A DNA stretch of 64,000 bases from Nitrospira defluvii (GTDB taxonomy: Bacteria > Nitrospirota > Nitrospiria > Nitrospirales > Nitrospiraceae). Positions within the stretch are counted from its first letter, which is position 1. Every line of letters starts with the position of its first letter. The notes under the pieces were generated by a model. The model had not been told where the DNA came from and made no database searches. It saw only the letters and a program-made list of their open reading frames with translations. The position numbers were made by a program, and so were the translations under genes. Where the stretch lies: positions 248,001 through 312,000 of the forward strand of contig WYAX01000016.1 in NCBI GenBank assembly GCA_011525625.1, written 5' to 3'. Shown here in pieces: positions 50,033 through 59,240 of the stretch.

Positions 50033-50815
50033 ATGCGTAACGTGTTGGCACTTGGAGCTGCGGTGCTTTTCATCAGCTCCGTTGGTGTTGCAGGCGCTCA
50101 AGAGCGTTTGCCACAGTCCTCGTCGGGATCAGGGTTCGGTGTCGGCACCGGAGTCGGGGATGTGTCGGGTAATTCCGGCCGTACGGCAGCATTTGACCGG
50201 ACCGCATTTATGGAGCGTCTCGCTCAACCGGAGACAATTTACGGGCGTGTCTTGGCGATCGATATTCCCGGTGGAAAGCTTCACCTGGAGACCGGTGGCA
50301 GCTCACATGATGAAGGTCGGGCTGGTCAGGGGGCCATCAGCTCTCTGACAACCTACCTTGATAATCACACGAACATGGATCAGATCAAGGTGCTGAACGC
50401 CGGTGACGACATTTCCCTGCAGGTTGTGGAAGCCCCCAACCAGCGCGCTGACATCGGAGTCTACGGAACCGGTCGTAAGATGGTCCGTGAGGTGTATCTG
50501 TTGCGCGGCAACGAGAAGTTGGCTGGTTTCGGTGGCCTTGGCCAACGTCCTGCCCCTGCAACCGAACGGGGTATCGAGACGAATTCAGGATCGAACACCG
50601 GTGGCCCGGTCGGCGGAGTATTCCCTGGCACAGTGACCACTGGGGTGGTCACCACGACGGTGGGTGAATTCACTGGAACCGCGCCGTGCTGGAACTGCGA
50701 ACCGCAGCCGGGATGGGGTTATCAGACCGTCGCTCCGGAAACCAAAGTCCAGAATAAGTCTGACTATGGAACGGACAGCGCCAAGCCTAACCTCCAAAAG
50801 GGGTTGTCCAACTAA
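50033..50815 (+). CDS. Exported hypothetical protein, 260 aa
   Basis: The ATG at 50033 has AGGAGG upstream. The signal peptide (LALGAAVLFISSVGVAGA) is cleaved near AGAQE. The mature part holds TIYGRVLAIDIPGGKLHLET, a small domain through NADIGVYG-like segments and VREVYLLRGN, then a Gly/Thr-rich region (PGTVTTGVVTTTVGEF) with a CWNC pair and a polar tail. The TVxGxVxxID pattern resembles small beta-barrel periplasmic domains. It has its own strong promoter and terminator, so is probably well expressed. Not recognised. Confidence 0.75.
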   Translation: MRNVLALGAAVLFISSVGVAGAQERLPQSSSGSGFGVGTGVGDVSGNSGRTAAFDRTAFMERLAQPETIYGRVLAIDIPGGKLHLETGGSSHDEGRAGQGAISSLTTYLDNHTNMDQIKVLNAGDDISLQVVEAPNQRADIGVYGTGRKMVREVYLLRGNEKLAGFGGLGQRPAPATERGIETNSGSNTGGPVGGVFPGTVTTGVVTTTVGEFTGTAPCWNCEPQPGWGYQTVAPETKVQNKSDYGTDSAKPNLQKGLSN

Positions 50816-50847
50816 GGCATAAGGCCGGCTCGATGGCCGATTGCTGA

Positions 50848-50883
50848 GCGGGGTGCTTCTTCCGAAGCACCCCGCTTTTTTTG
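50848..50883 (+). terminator. Rho-independent terminator
   Basis: Perfect 12 bp stem GCGGGGTGCTTC/GAAGCACCCCGC with loop TTCC and a run of eight T. It ends the transcript of the exported protein. Confidence 0.95.
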
Positions 50884-50964
50884 CACTTGATGCGTTGCCC
50901 GTCGTTGCAACATCAGGAATGGCTTGGTACGATCAGCTATCAACAACAGAGAGTACATCGCGAC

Positions 50965-51225
50965 ATGTCTCAGTCATCTACACACCTGCATGTTCCAGAT
51001 GAAGAGTTAGATCTTCGAGGGGTGATTTGTCCCTATAATTTCGTGAAGACCAAGCTCAAGCTGGAAAGCATGGCTCCCGGTCAACTCCTGCTCGTTCATC
51101 TTGATGACGGCGACCCCATCCGGAACGTCCCGCGCAGCGTATCCGATGATGGCCATGATGTCGTGTCGCAGGAGCGCGCCGACGAATCCTTTCGTGTCAT
51201 GATACGAAAGCGCCTCGACGACTAA
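50965..51225 (+). CDS. TusA/SirA-family sulfur carrier-like protein
   Basis: 86 residues from the ATG at 50965. DEELDLRGVICPYNFVKTKL and ESMAPGQLLLVHLDDGDPIR then NVPRSVSDDGHDV follow the TusA fold. The catalytic Cys is kept but the CPxP motif reads CPYN, lacking the second Pro that normally caps the helix. TusA-like proteins pass persulfide sulfur to partners. No dsr/hdr genes are adjacent. Confidence 0.85.
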   Translation: MSQSSTHLHVPDEELDLRGVICPYNFVKTKLKLESMAPGQLLLVHLDDGDPIRNVPRSVSDDGHDVVSQERADESFRVMIRKRLDD

Positions 51226-51228
51226 TTT

Positions 51229-51981
51229 TCACTCCTTCTTCCTGCCGAGTCTCTTCCCTCTCCTCGCGCCTTCCACAATCAGCACCGCGCGCGAGGCTTT
51301 CGTAAAAGTTACTTCCTTTGCGAGCAAGGCTCGAACACGTCCCCGCAGCACGTGCTGACCAGGGTGTGTGAGGTCGAGTCCCAACACGACTCGTCGATTG
51401 CCGAGCGTGGTGAGGAGTGTGGTGAGCATGAGCGGGAGCGTTGGCACCGGAGGCAATAGAATGAGGGGCCTCGACTCATGCTGCAATGATTGGAGACGAC
51501 GCGCGAAGTTGTGCGTGCCGCCGGCGCAGCGACCTTCGAAGACGAATGCGTTGGCATCCATGCCGCAGAGCGTGGCTGCTGTGGCGACTATGGATGGTCC
51601 GGGAATCACTTCCACCGTCAGGCCAGCCTTCGCCGCAGCCGTAATAAGTAATCGCCCCGGATCGTACAGGGCCGGCATGCCACAATCGGAGACGAGTGCA
51701 ATACACTGGTTCTGTCGCAACCGATCCAATATTATGGGCGTCTTTTCTGCCGCATTGTCACGATCGTAGGTGGTGAGGGGGGCGCAAATGCCATGGTACG
51801 ACAGCAGCGACTGGGTCAGTTGGGGATTTTTGGCTGCAATGAGGTCGACGCGACGGAGTGTCGCCAGGGCGCGGATCGTGAGATCATCCGGATGTCCGAT
51901 GGGCACGCCGACAAGGAATAGTGTGCCTGAAGACGGGCCGGATTGTGCGCCTGTTCCTTGACTCTGTTCTTTCGGCATCAT
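51229..51981 (-). CDS. RsmI-like tetrapyrrole-methylase-fold protein
   Basis: 250 residues from adjacent ATGs at 51981/51978. GTLFLVGVPIGHPDDLTIRA and LRRVDLIAAKNPQLTQSLL align with GTLYIVATPIGNLxDITLRA and AEDTR of RsmI, with AKNPQ replacing AEDTR. ALVSDCGMPALYDPG and EVIPGPSIVATAATLCGMDA continue the match. RsmI 2'-O-methylates C1402 of 16S rRNA. The altered motif suggests a diverged function or substrate. Divergent from the ccs/hem operon. Confidence 0.75.
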   Translation of the reverse strand: MMPKEQSQGTGAQSGPSSGTLFLVGVPIGHPDDLTIRALATLRRVDLIAAKNPQLTQSLLSYHGICAPLTTYDRDNAAEKTPIILDRLRQNQCIALVSDCGMPALYDPGRLLITAAAKAGLTVEVIPGPSIVATAATLCGMDANAFVFEGRCAGGTHNFARRLQSLQHESRPLILLPPVPTLPLMLTTLLTTLGNRRVVLGLDLTHPGQHVLRGRVRALLAKEVTFTKASRAVLIVEGARRGKRLGRKKE

Positions 51982-52042
51982 TATAATTTCCAGTTCAAAA
52001 AAACAGTGACTTTGCGCTGAAATGTTGCGAGGATAGGCCGAG

Positions 52043-52849
52043 ATGTCATCAGTGTTTTTTATGCTCACGATGGGCCTCTATTTCGTGAGCACCGTGTGTT
52101 ACCTGGCCTACCTGCTGCGGCGGGCTGAGACGCTGTCAAAGGTCTCGCTCGGGATCACCGCTGCCGGGTTCGCCACCCATACCGTAGCGCTGCTAGCGAG
52201 GATGGCAGACACTAGCCAGGCCCAACTGCCCACCTTCCACGAAGCCCTCTCATTTTTTTCCTGGATGCTGATTTTGGTGTTTCTTGCCGTGGAGTTCCGT
52301 CGGCAACTCCACGTACTTGGGTCTTTTATCGTCCCGTTGGCGCTGATCTCGCTGGTCACCGCCGCGGCGTTCCGGTCGGATGAGGCCTCCACTCTTCAGC
52401 CCGTATTCAAGACCTTGTGGGTGCATGTCACCCTGAGCATGTTAGGAACGGTCGGGTTTGCCGTGGCATTCGTTGCGGGGGTGATGTACCTCATTCAAGA
52501 CGGTCTTCTCAAGTCCAAGCGGTTCAATGTGCTCTACGCAAAACTCCCGGCGCTGGACTATCTTGATCATTTGAACCAGCAGTCCATCGTGATGGGATTT
52601 CCGCTGTTGACGCTTGGAATCATCAGCGGCGCGTTTTCCGCGGAAATCGTCCGGGGCACCTATGTCAACTGGAATCCTGAACAGACCTGGGCCATGGTGA
52701 CATGGGGCTTCTACTTTGCCGTCCTGGTCGGTCGGTTGACCATCGGCTGGCGTGCCAAGCGAGCGGCCTATCTGACGATCATCGGTTTTGCCGGTGTGAT
52801 TCTGACCCTGATCGGCGTGGTCTTGAAAAGTCACGGGTCGGTGTCCTGA
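52043..52849 (+). CDS. Cytochrome c assembly protein CcsA/HemX family
   Basis: 268 residues with about eight membrane helices. TFHEALSFFSWMLILVFLAV, LWVHVTLSMLGTVGFAVAFV, MGFPLLTLGIISGAFSAEIV and WNPEQTWAMVTWGFYFAVLV (the WWD-like, here WNPEQTW, segment) mark the CcsA/HemX haem-handling family. The TGA overlaps the hemA ATG by one base (TGATG), so they are translationally coupled. In Bacillus HemX modulates glutamyl-tRNA reductase levels; a similar role or a cytochrome c role is possible. Confidence 0.88.
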   Translation: MSSVFFMLTMGLYFVSTVCYLAYLLRRAETLSKVSLGITAAGFATHTVALLARMADTSQAQLPTFHEALSFFSWMLILVFLAVEFRRQLHVLGSFIVPLALISLVTAAAFRSDEASTLQPVFKTLWVHVTLSMLGTVGFAVAFVAGVMYLIQDGLLKSKRFNVLYAKLPALDYLDHLNQQSIVMGFPLLTLGIISGAFSAEIVRGTYVNWNPEQTWAMVTWGFYFAVLVGRLTIGWRAKRAAYLTIIGFAGVILTLIGVVLKSHGSVS

Positions 52850-54255
52850 TGCATGTCATTGTTGTTGGTCTGAGTCATAAGACCGCCCCGGTCGAGATTC
52901 GCGAGAAGCTCGCCGTCCCCGAAAGTCGTCTGCGCGAAGCACTCACTCGGCTCTGTACCTATCCCGGTGTTCGTGAGGGATTGCTGCTTTCCACCTGTAA
53001 TCGGGTCGAAGTGTATGCCGTGGTCGAAGACTTGGAAAGCGGCTATGGTCGAGTTCAGGAGTTCCTGGCGGATACTCATCTGTCCCTGTCCTCTGAACAT
53101 CTGACCCCGCATCTGTACTGGCATGCCGGCGACCGCGCGATCGGCCATCTCTTCCGCGTGGCTTCTAGTCTCGATTCGATGATCGTCGGTGAGTCCCAAA
53201 TTCTCGGCCAAATCAAGGATGCGTTCGAGGTCGCCTTGACGCACAAGGCCTCGGGTTTATTGCTGAACAAAATCGTCAAGAAGGCCATTTCGGTCGCCAA
53301 ACGCGTCCGGACCGAAACCAAAATTGCGGAGACGGCTGTCTCGGTGAGTTACGCCGCCGTCGAATTGGCGAAGAAAATTTTCTCGAACCTCACCGAAAAG
53401 ACCGTACTCCTGATCGGGGCGGGTGAAATGGCCAAATTGGCGGCCCGTCACCTGATCGCCAACGGCGTGCGTCAGGTGAGAATTACGACCAGGAACTTTC
53501 AGCACGGCTTGGAAGTAGCTCAGAAATTCAATGGCACCGCCGTACCGTTCGAGGACTACAAGACAGAACTGGCCGGGGCGGATATCGTGCTGGTGTCCAC
53601 GGGAGCGTCGCACTATTTGGTCACGGCCGACGATGTGCAGCGGGCGATGCGACAACGGATGAGTCGCCCCATGTTTCTGATCGACATCTCCGTGCCACGC
53701 AATATCGACCCCGCCGTCCGGCCGATCGACGATGCCTTCCTCTTCGATATCGATGATTTGCATATGCGAGTGGAGCAAAACCGCGAGGACCGGTTGCGTG
53801 AAGCGGCGAAGGCTGAGCAGATGGTGGTGGAAGAAGTGGCCGTGCTCGGACAGTGGTTGCAATCTCTCGAAGTCACGCCGACCATTGTGGCGTTGCGCAG
53901 CCGAGCCGAAGACATCAAACGACGTGAGGTGGAGAAGGTCCTTGCGCGATTAACGCACCTGACCAGCGAAGACCGTGCCGCCGTGGAGGCGCTGGCCTCC
54001 GCCATCGTCAATAAAATGGTGCATGGCACGATGGTGACCTTGAAGACCGAAGCGACGTCTTCCAGCGGCGCGGCCTATGTCGATGCCGCTCGTCGCTTCT
54101 TTAATTTGGAGGAGGCGCAGCCTGCGTATCCATCCGGGCAGGCAGAGGGGCAGGAAATACCCGAGAGGAACGGGCCTGGTCACGAAGCCACAGGATTTTC
54201 CGAGCCCTCATTGGTCCAGCATACAACGAAGGAGCCTGGCCGGCGGGGTCGCTAA
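52849..54255 (+). CDS. hemA: Glutamyl-tRNA reductase
   Basis: 468 residues. VVGLSHKTAPVEIREKLAVP, the active-site Cys in LLSTCNRVEVYA, GESQILGQIKDAFEVAL, VLLIGAGEMAKLAARHLI and FLIDISVPRNIDPAV are diagnostic. It reduces glutamyl-tRNA to glutamate-1-semialdehyde, the first step of C5 tetrapyrrole synthesis. The C-terminal ~50 residues beyond the dimerisation domain (PAYPSGQAEGQEIPERNG) are an unconserved tail. Confidence 0.97.
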   Translation: MHVIVVGLSHKTAPVEIREKLAVPESRLREALTRLCTYPGVREGLLLSTCNRVEVYAVVEDLESGYGRVQEFLADTHLSLSSEHLTPHLYWHAGDRAIGHLFRVASSLDSMIVGESQILGQIKDAFEVALTHKASGLLLNKIVKKAISVAKRVRTETKIAETAVSVSYAAVELAKKIFSNLTEKTVLLIGAGEMAKLAARHLIANGVRQVRITTRNFQHGLEVAQKFNGTAVPFEDYKTELAGADIVLVSTGASHYLVTADDVQRAMRQRMSRPMFLIDISVPRNIDPAVRPIDDAFLFDIDDLHMRVEQNREDRLREAAKAEQMVVEEVAVLGQWLQSLEVTPTIVALRSRAEDIKRREVEKVLARLTHLTSEDRAAVEALASAIVNKMVHGTMVTLKTEATSSSGAAYVDAARRFFNLEEAQPAYPSGQAEGQEIPERNGPGHEATGFSEPSLVQHTTKEPGRRGR

Positions 54256-54344
54256 ACAGACCACCGGTCACACATCATAATGAACAACGTGTTGTTGACA
54301 GGCAATCGGTCACCGTCGGTGAATCTGCCGGGGCGTGGTCGTCG

Positions 54345-55280
54345 ATGAGTCGTTCGACGTTGATTCTCGGTACGCGCGGCAGCAAGTTGGCCGTCCATCA
54401 AAGTCAGTGGGTTCAGGCGCGTCTCCAGGAACTGGCGCCCGGTCTTACCATCTCACTGAAACGCATCCAAACCTCGGGCGACAAGATCCTCGATGTCCCG
54501 CTCGCGAAGATCGGCGGCAAGGGGCTGTTCGTCAAAGAAATTGAAGATGCGCTTCTGAGCGGGGAGATCGACCTCGCGGTTCACAGCATGAAAGATGTCC
54601 CGACCGCATTACCGGAAGGGCTGGAGATCCTTTGCGTGCCGCCTCGTGAGGATGCGCGCGATGCGTTGATCACGCGGGATGGGTGCGGGCTGGATCAGCT
54701 GAAGCCCGGTGCCCGCATCGGGACCAGCAGCTTACGACGGCAAGCCCAGTTGCTGCACCATCGTCCCGATTTTGTGATCGAGATGCTGCGCGGCAATCTG
54801 GACACCCGCCTCAGAAAGTTGCGCGAGGGACAATTCGATGCCATTGTGCTGGCTGCTGCGGGATTGCGGCGGTTGGAGTGGGACGCGGAAATTTCGGAAT
54901 ACCTGCCGGTTCATCTCAGCCTGCCTGCCATCGCGCAGGGAGCACTGGGCATCGAGGCGCGCAGCAATGACAGCGTCGTGCGCGATGTGCTCAGTCGTTT
55001 CGAGCATCGTCCCACTCGCATGACCGTGACAGCGGAACGTGCCTTGCTGCACCGGCTTGAAGGCGGCTGTCAAGTTCCCATCGCGGCGTATGCCGTGCTG
55101 GAGGGCGAGACCCTGACCCTGGACGGCCTGGTGGCGACGGTCGATGGGCGGCGTGTCATTCGTCATCAGATTCAAGGCCCGGCAGTCGATGCTCAGCAGC
55201 TGGGGACGACATTGGCCGAGCGATTGTTGGCTGATGGGGCGGATGTCATCCTCAAGGACATCTACGGACGGGCGTCATGA
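54345..55280 (+). CDS. hemC: Hydroxymethylbilane synthase
   Basis: 311 residues. LILGTRGSKLAVHQSQWVQA, KEIEDALLSGEIDLAVHSMK and the cofactor Cys in LEGGCQVPIAAYA are diagnostic. It polymerises four porphobilinogens on a dipyrromethane cofactor. It overlaps cobA-hemD by 4 bases. Confidence 0.98.
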   Translation: MSRSTLILGTRGSKLAVHQSQWVQARLQELAPGLTISLKRIQTSGDKILDVPLAKIGGKGLFVKEIEDALLSGEIDLAVHSMKDVPTALPEGLEILCVPPREDARDALITRDGCGLDQLKPGARIGTSSLRRQAQLLHHRPDFVIEMLRGNLDTRLRKLREGQFDAIVLAAAGLRRLEWDAEISEYLPVHLSLPAIAQGALGIEARSNDSVVRDVLSRFEHRPTRMTVTAERALLHRLEGGCQVPIAAYAVLEGETLTLDGLVATVDGRRVIRHQIQGPAVDAQQLGTTLAERLLADGADVILKDIYGRAS

Positions 55281-56845
55281 CCACGACGACGCGCACAGGG
55301 AGAGTCTTCTTGGTCGGGGCGGGCCCGGGCGATCCGAAACTGCTTACGTTGCGCGGGAAAGAATGCCTCGAGCAGGCCGATGTCATCCTGTACGATTATC
55401 TCGCCAACGAAGCCCTGCTGCAGCATACCGCACCGCAGGCCGAACGTCTCTATGTCGGGCGTCGTGGCCGTGGCCAGTATCGAGACCAAATGGAGATCAA
55501 TCGTCTCCTGATCGATCATGCGCGGTCGGGGAAATACGTTGTCCGCCTGAAGGGTGGCGATCCGTTTGTATTTGGTCGGGGCGGGGAAGAGGCTGAGGCG
55601 GTTGCCGCTGCAGGGTTGGATTTTGAAGTGGTGCCGGGAGTGACGGCGGCCGTGGCTGCGCCGGCTTATGCGGGGATTCCCGTCACGCACCGCACCATGG
55701 CCTCGACCGTGACCTTCGTCACCGGTCACGAAGACCCTACCAAAGATCGTAGTCGTATCGAGTGGACGCGGCTGGCGACGGTGCATGGCACCTTGGTGTT
55801 TCTCATGGGCATGACCAACTTGCCGAAAATCGTGCAATGCCTCAAGGCCGAAGGCAAAGAGGGCGCCACACCCGTGGCCGTCATTCGTTGGGGGACTCGG
55901 GTTTCTCAACGAACCGTCGTCGGGACGCTGGACGACATTGTGGAGAAAGCGGCGGCAGCGCAGATGGAGCCACCGACCGTGATCGTCGTCGGTGAGGTGG
56001 TGCGCTTGCGGTCGCAGTTGAATTGGTTCGAACGCCGTCCGCTGTTTGGCACACGCGTACTGGTGACAAGACCGAAACCTCAGGCGGCAGAGTTTTCCAA
56101 TTTGATTCAGGCGCAGGGCGGCGAGGCCGTGGAGTGCCCGACGATCGAAATAGCGCCTCCTGAAGACTGGGATCCGTTGGATGCCGCACTGGCGAGGTTG
56201 TCTACCTACGGATGGTTGATGTTTACCAGTGTGAACGGTGTCGCGCCCTTCATGGCGCGATTGCTTGAAACCGGGCGGGACGTGCGTGCCCTGGCCGGTA
56301 TGACGATCTGCTGTATCGGCCCGCGCACCGCAGAAACGCTGGCTGACTACGGACTGCGGGCGGATGTGATTCCGGAGCAGTTTCAGGCGGAGGGGATCCT
56401 CGATGCCCTGGCCGGTCGGCAGATGCGTGGCGCAAAAGTTTTGATTCCGCGCGCGCTGGTCGCTCGAGAGCTCTTGCCCGAGCAATTGCGCGCTCAGGGC
56501 GCGGAGGTCGATGTGGTGCCGGTGTATCGGACGATTCGCCCGGTTGTGGCGACGGATCGGCTTGTCGAGCAACTCAACGCCGGCGAGATTGATGTGATTT
56601 CGTTTACCAGTTCGTCGACGGTGCGAAACTTTGTCGAGTTGTTCGCCACACGGGACGAATTGTTGCAGCTGGTCGGATCAACGACGGTCGCCTGCATCGG
56701 TCCGATTACCGCGGACACTGCCCGGGAAGCGGGTCTGACGGTGCACGTCATGGCTGCGCAAAACACCATTCCCGCGCTCGCGGAGGCCATCGTTCAGCAT
56801 GTTGACAGTCGACGCGCTCGTCACCCCACGTCGGCGGCGAGTTGA
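55277..56845 (+). CDS. Fused uroporphyrinogen-III C-methyltransferase and uroporphyrinogen-III synthase
   Basis: 522 residues. Residues ~1-255 are CobA-type SUMT: VFLVGAGPGDPKLLTLRGKE, VRLKGGDPFVFGRGGEEAEA, VVPGVTAAVAAPAYAGIPVT. Residues ~262-510 are HemD: LFGTRVLVTRPKPQAAEFSN, WLMFTSVNGVAPFMARL, VISFTSSSTVRNFVELF. The fusion closes hydroxymethylbilane to uroporphyrinogen III and methylates it toward sirohaem or B12. This fusion is known in several lineages. It overlaps hemC by ATGA. Confidence 0.95.
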   Translation: MTTTTRTGRVFLVGAGPGDPKLLTLRGKECLEQADVILYDYLANEALLQHTAPQAERLYVGRRGRGQYRDQMEINRLLIDHARSGKYVVRLKGGDPFVFGRGGEEAEAVAAAGLDFEVVPGVTAAVAAPAYAGIPVTHRTMASTVTFVTGHEDPTKDRSRIEWTRLATVHGTLVFLMGMTNLPKIVQCLKAEGKEGATPVAVIRWGTRVSQRTVVGTLDDIVEKAAAAQMEPPTVIVVGEVVRLRSQLNWFERRPLFGTRVLVTRPKPQAAEFSNLIQAQGGEAVECPTIEIAPPEDWDPLDAALARLSTYGWLMFTSVNGVAPFMARLLETGRDVRALAGMTICCIGPRTAETLADYGLRADVIPEQFQAEGILDALAGRQMRGAKVLIPRALVARELLPEQLRAQGAEVDVVPVYRTIRPVVATDRLVEQLNAGEIDVISFTSSSTVRNFVELFATRDELLQLVGSTTVACIGPITADTAREAGLTVHVMAAQNTIPALAEAIVQHVDSRRARHPTSAAS

Positions 56846-56894
56846 TCGAGCGGCAGTGTGTGAGCCCATTCACTAGCAAGAGGGGAGGAGCGGC

Positions 56895-57287
56895 ATGGTT
56901 CCAGTCAAGTCATTCATGGTTCCCAAAGACAAGTTCATCACCGTGGAGCGGGATACGGATGTGCGTACCGCGGGGCGAGTCATGCGCGACCGCAACATCG
57001 GGAGCCTGTTCGTGACCAACGGGAAGGATGTCATCGGCATCATTACCGATACCGATATGGTGCGGCGGGTGGTCGCCACCGGAGCGGATATGACGAAGAC
57101 GACCGTCGAACAGATCATGTCGGCGCCGCTCGTGACGATTGAGGAACACAAGACCCTGCTGGATGCGAACGACCTGATGGCTCAAACGCACCTCCGCCAT
57201 CTTGGGGTGACGAAAGACGGGCAGCTCGTCGGTATGATCTCTGTGCGGGATTTGGTGGTGTTTCTGACCAATTTGCCGAGGAAGTGA
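56895..57287 (+). CDS. Two-CBS-domain protein in the haem operon, 130 aa
   Basis: Two CBS motifs: [20 protein letters not shown] with [16 protein letters not shown], and [19 protein letters not shown] with [16 protein letters not shown]. It lies between cobA-hemD (50 bases) and hemB (8 bases) on the same strand, so it is almost certainly cotranscribed. It may sense a nucleotide and regulate a haem enzyme. That is inference. Confidence 0.9.
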   Translation: MVPVKSFMVPKDKFITVERDTDVRTAGRVMRDRNIGSLFVTNGKDVIGIITDTDMVRRVVATGADMTKTTVEQIMSAPLVTIEEHKTLLDANDLMAQTHLRHLGVTKDGQLVGMISVRDLVVFLTNLPRK

Positions 57288-57294
57288 GCGAACC

Positions 57295-58278
57295 ATGGCC
57301 TTTCCGATGCAGCGCATGCGTCGAACGCGGGAAACAGAACCGCTACGGCGACTGGTTCGGGAAACGAATCTCACGCCGAATGACTTGATCTATCCCGTGT
57401 TCGTCACCGAGGGGCAGGGGCGCCGTGAGCCGATCGCGTCGATGCCGGGACAATCGCGCCTGTCCATCGATCTATTGATCAAGGAAGCGCATGAGGTCAA
57501 GGCGCTCGGCATTCCCGCCATGATCCTGTTCGGGATTCCGGATCGGAAAGACGAGCGTGGCAGCTCGGGCTTCGACCCGGATGGAATCGTGCAGCGCGCG
57601 ATACGGGCTCTCAAGGACCAGGTTCCCGACCTGGTGGTGATCACGGATGTCTGCATCGATGAGTACACCAGTCACGGGCATTGCGGCATCGTGAAGGAGG
57701 GCCGGATCCTGAACGATGAAACGCTGGATTGCCTCAGAGCCATGGCCAAGACGCATGCGCAAGCCGGGGCCGACATGGTTGCTCCCTCAGACATGATGGA
57801 TGGACGAGTGGCCGCCATTCGTGACGAACTGGATAAGGCCGGATTTGTGGATATCCCTATCATGGCCTATGCCGCGAAATTCGCATCCTGCTTTTATGCT
57901 CCGTTTCGCGATGCCGCCAATTCCAGCCCGCAGTTCGGCGACCGTCAGTCCTATCAGATGGACCCGGCCAATCGACGCGAGGCCTTGCGAGAGATCGACC
58001 TGGATGTCGAAGAAGGCGCCGACATTGTCATGGTCAAACCGGCCATGCCCTATTTGGACATCATCAGTGCGGCGCGAGATCGGACGCTGTTGCCGATTGC
58101 CGCCTATCAGGTGAGCGGCGAATACAGCATGGTCAAGGCGGCCGCGCAGGCAGGATGGTTGGATGAGCGTCGTGCCATGATGGAGTCCTTGCTGGCGATC
58201 AAGCGCGCCGGTGCGGACATCATCCTGACCTATTTTGCAAAGGAAGCCGCCAGGCTTCTTCAGTCACGGCACGCATGA
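57295..58278 (+). CDS. hemB: Delta-aminolevulinic acid dehydratase (porphobilinogen synthase)
   Basis: 327 residues. [60 protein letters not shown] (Schiff-base Lys) and [17 protein letters not shown] (second active-site Lys) are diagnostic. The metal-site loop reads C-I-D, where zinc-type enzymes have C-x-C, so one of the three Zn Cys is Asp. It condenses two ALA molecules. 4-base overlap with ribF. Confidence 0.97.
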   Translation: MAFPMQRMRRTRETEPLRRLVRETNLTPNDLIYPVFVTEGQGRREPIASMPGQSRLSIDLLIKEAHEVKALGIPAMILFGIPDRKDERGSSGFDPDGIVQRAIRALKDQVPDLVVITDVCIDEYTSHGHCGIVKEGRILNDETLDCLRAMAKTHAQAGADMVAPSDMMDGRVAAIRDELDKAGFVDIPIMAYAAKFASCFYAPFRDAANSSPQFGDRQSYQMDPANRREALREIDLDVEEGADIVMVKPAMPYLDIISAARDRTLLPIAAYQVSGEYSMVKAAAQAGWLDERRAMMESLLAIKRAGADIILTYFAKEAARLLQSRHA

Positions 58279-59237
58279 AGATTTTTCGGGGACTCACCCC
58301 ATCCGTGTCCCGGCCCTATTCGGTGGTGACCATCGGTAATTTTGACGGGCATCATCACGGCCACCGGGCGCTCCTGAATCAAGTGGTGACGACTGCGAGC
58401 CGGGAGGCTGGCACGGCGTTAGTCTTGACGTTTGATCCGCATCCGGTGAAGATCCTCGCCCCTCACGTCAACCTCAGGTTCCTGACGTCGCCTGAGGAGA
58501 AGCTGGCCCGCTTCGAGGCCGCCGGTATCGATGAGGTCGTGTTCTTGGAATTTACCCCTGCGTTCGCCGCATTGAACCCGCTGCAGTTTGCTACACAGGT
58601 GTTGCGTGATGGGATCGGCACACGGGAGCTGTTCATCGGGGAACATTTCGCCTTCGGTCGAGGACGTGCCGGACGGATCGCGGACTTGCTGGAATTCGGT
58701 GCGCAGTTCGGTTTTCGCGTGCACCCCATGCCGCCGGTCACCATCGACGGGGAGGTCGTGAGTTCCACACGGATCCGCCAGATGATTCAAGCCGGAGAAT
58801 TGCAGAAGGCTGTGCGGTTTCTCGGCAGACCCTATGGCATCGAGGGAACGGTCATTCCCGGGGCTCAGCGCGGGACGGAACTCGGCTGGCCGACCGCCAA
58901 TCTCACACTTCCTGAGGGACGTGTCATTCCGCCTGACGGAGTCTATGCCGCACGGGTGCTTTGGAGAGGGCGTCGGCTCGATGCCGTCGTCTACATTGGA
59001 ACCAGGCCGACGTTCGGGGCCGGAGAACGGTTGCTTGAAGTGTCGATTCTGGATGAACGCCTGGAATTGTACGGTGAAACCATTCGTGTTGAGCTGATCG
59101 GATTTGTTCGCGAAGACCGTGTCTTCCCTTCTGCAGAGGCGTTGACCACACAGATTGAGTCGGATGTGGCCGTTACCCGCGCACAGTTGCGTGAGGCGAT
59201 ACCAGACCCGGTCGTGCCCCTCCATTCCCAGTCATGA
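58275..59237 (+). CDS. ribF: Bifunctional riboflavin kinase / FAD synthetase
   Basis: 320 residues. The adenylyltransferase part has [20 protein letters not shown] and [30 protein letters not shown] and [20 protein letters not shown]. The kinase part has [15 protein letters not shown] and GVYAARV. It makes FMN then FAD. The canonical FDGVHLGH is FDGHHHGH here. Confidence 0.96.
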   Translation: MKIFRGLTPSVSRPYSVVTIGNFDGHHHGHRALLNQVVTTASREAGTALVLTFDPHPVKILAPHVNLRFLTSPEEKLARFEAAGIDEVVFLEFTPAFAALNPLQFATQVLRDGIGTRELFIGEHFAFGRGRAGRIADLLEFGAQFGFRVHPMPPVTIDGEVVSSTRIRQMIQAGELQKAVRFLGRPYGIEGTVIPGAQRGTELGWPTANLTLPEGRVIPPDGVYAARVLWRGRRLDAVVYIGTRPTFGAGERLLEVSILDERLELYGETIRVELIGFVREDRVFPSAEALTTQIESDVAVTRAQLREAIPDPVVPLHSQS

Positions 59238-59240
59238 GCG

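Noticed and set aside
55262-56572. 436-codon frame antisense to cobA-hemD
   Set aside because: His/Arg-rich shadow; the plus-strand gene is unequivocal.
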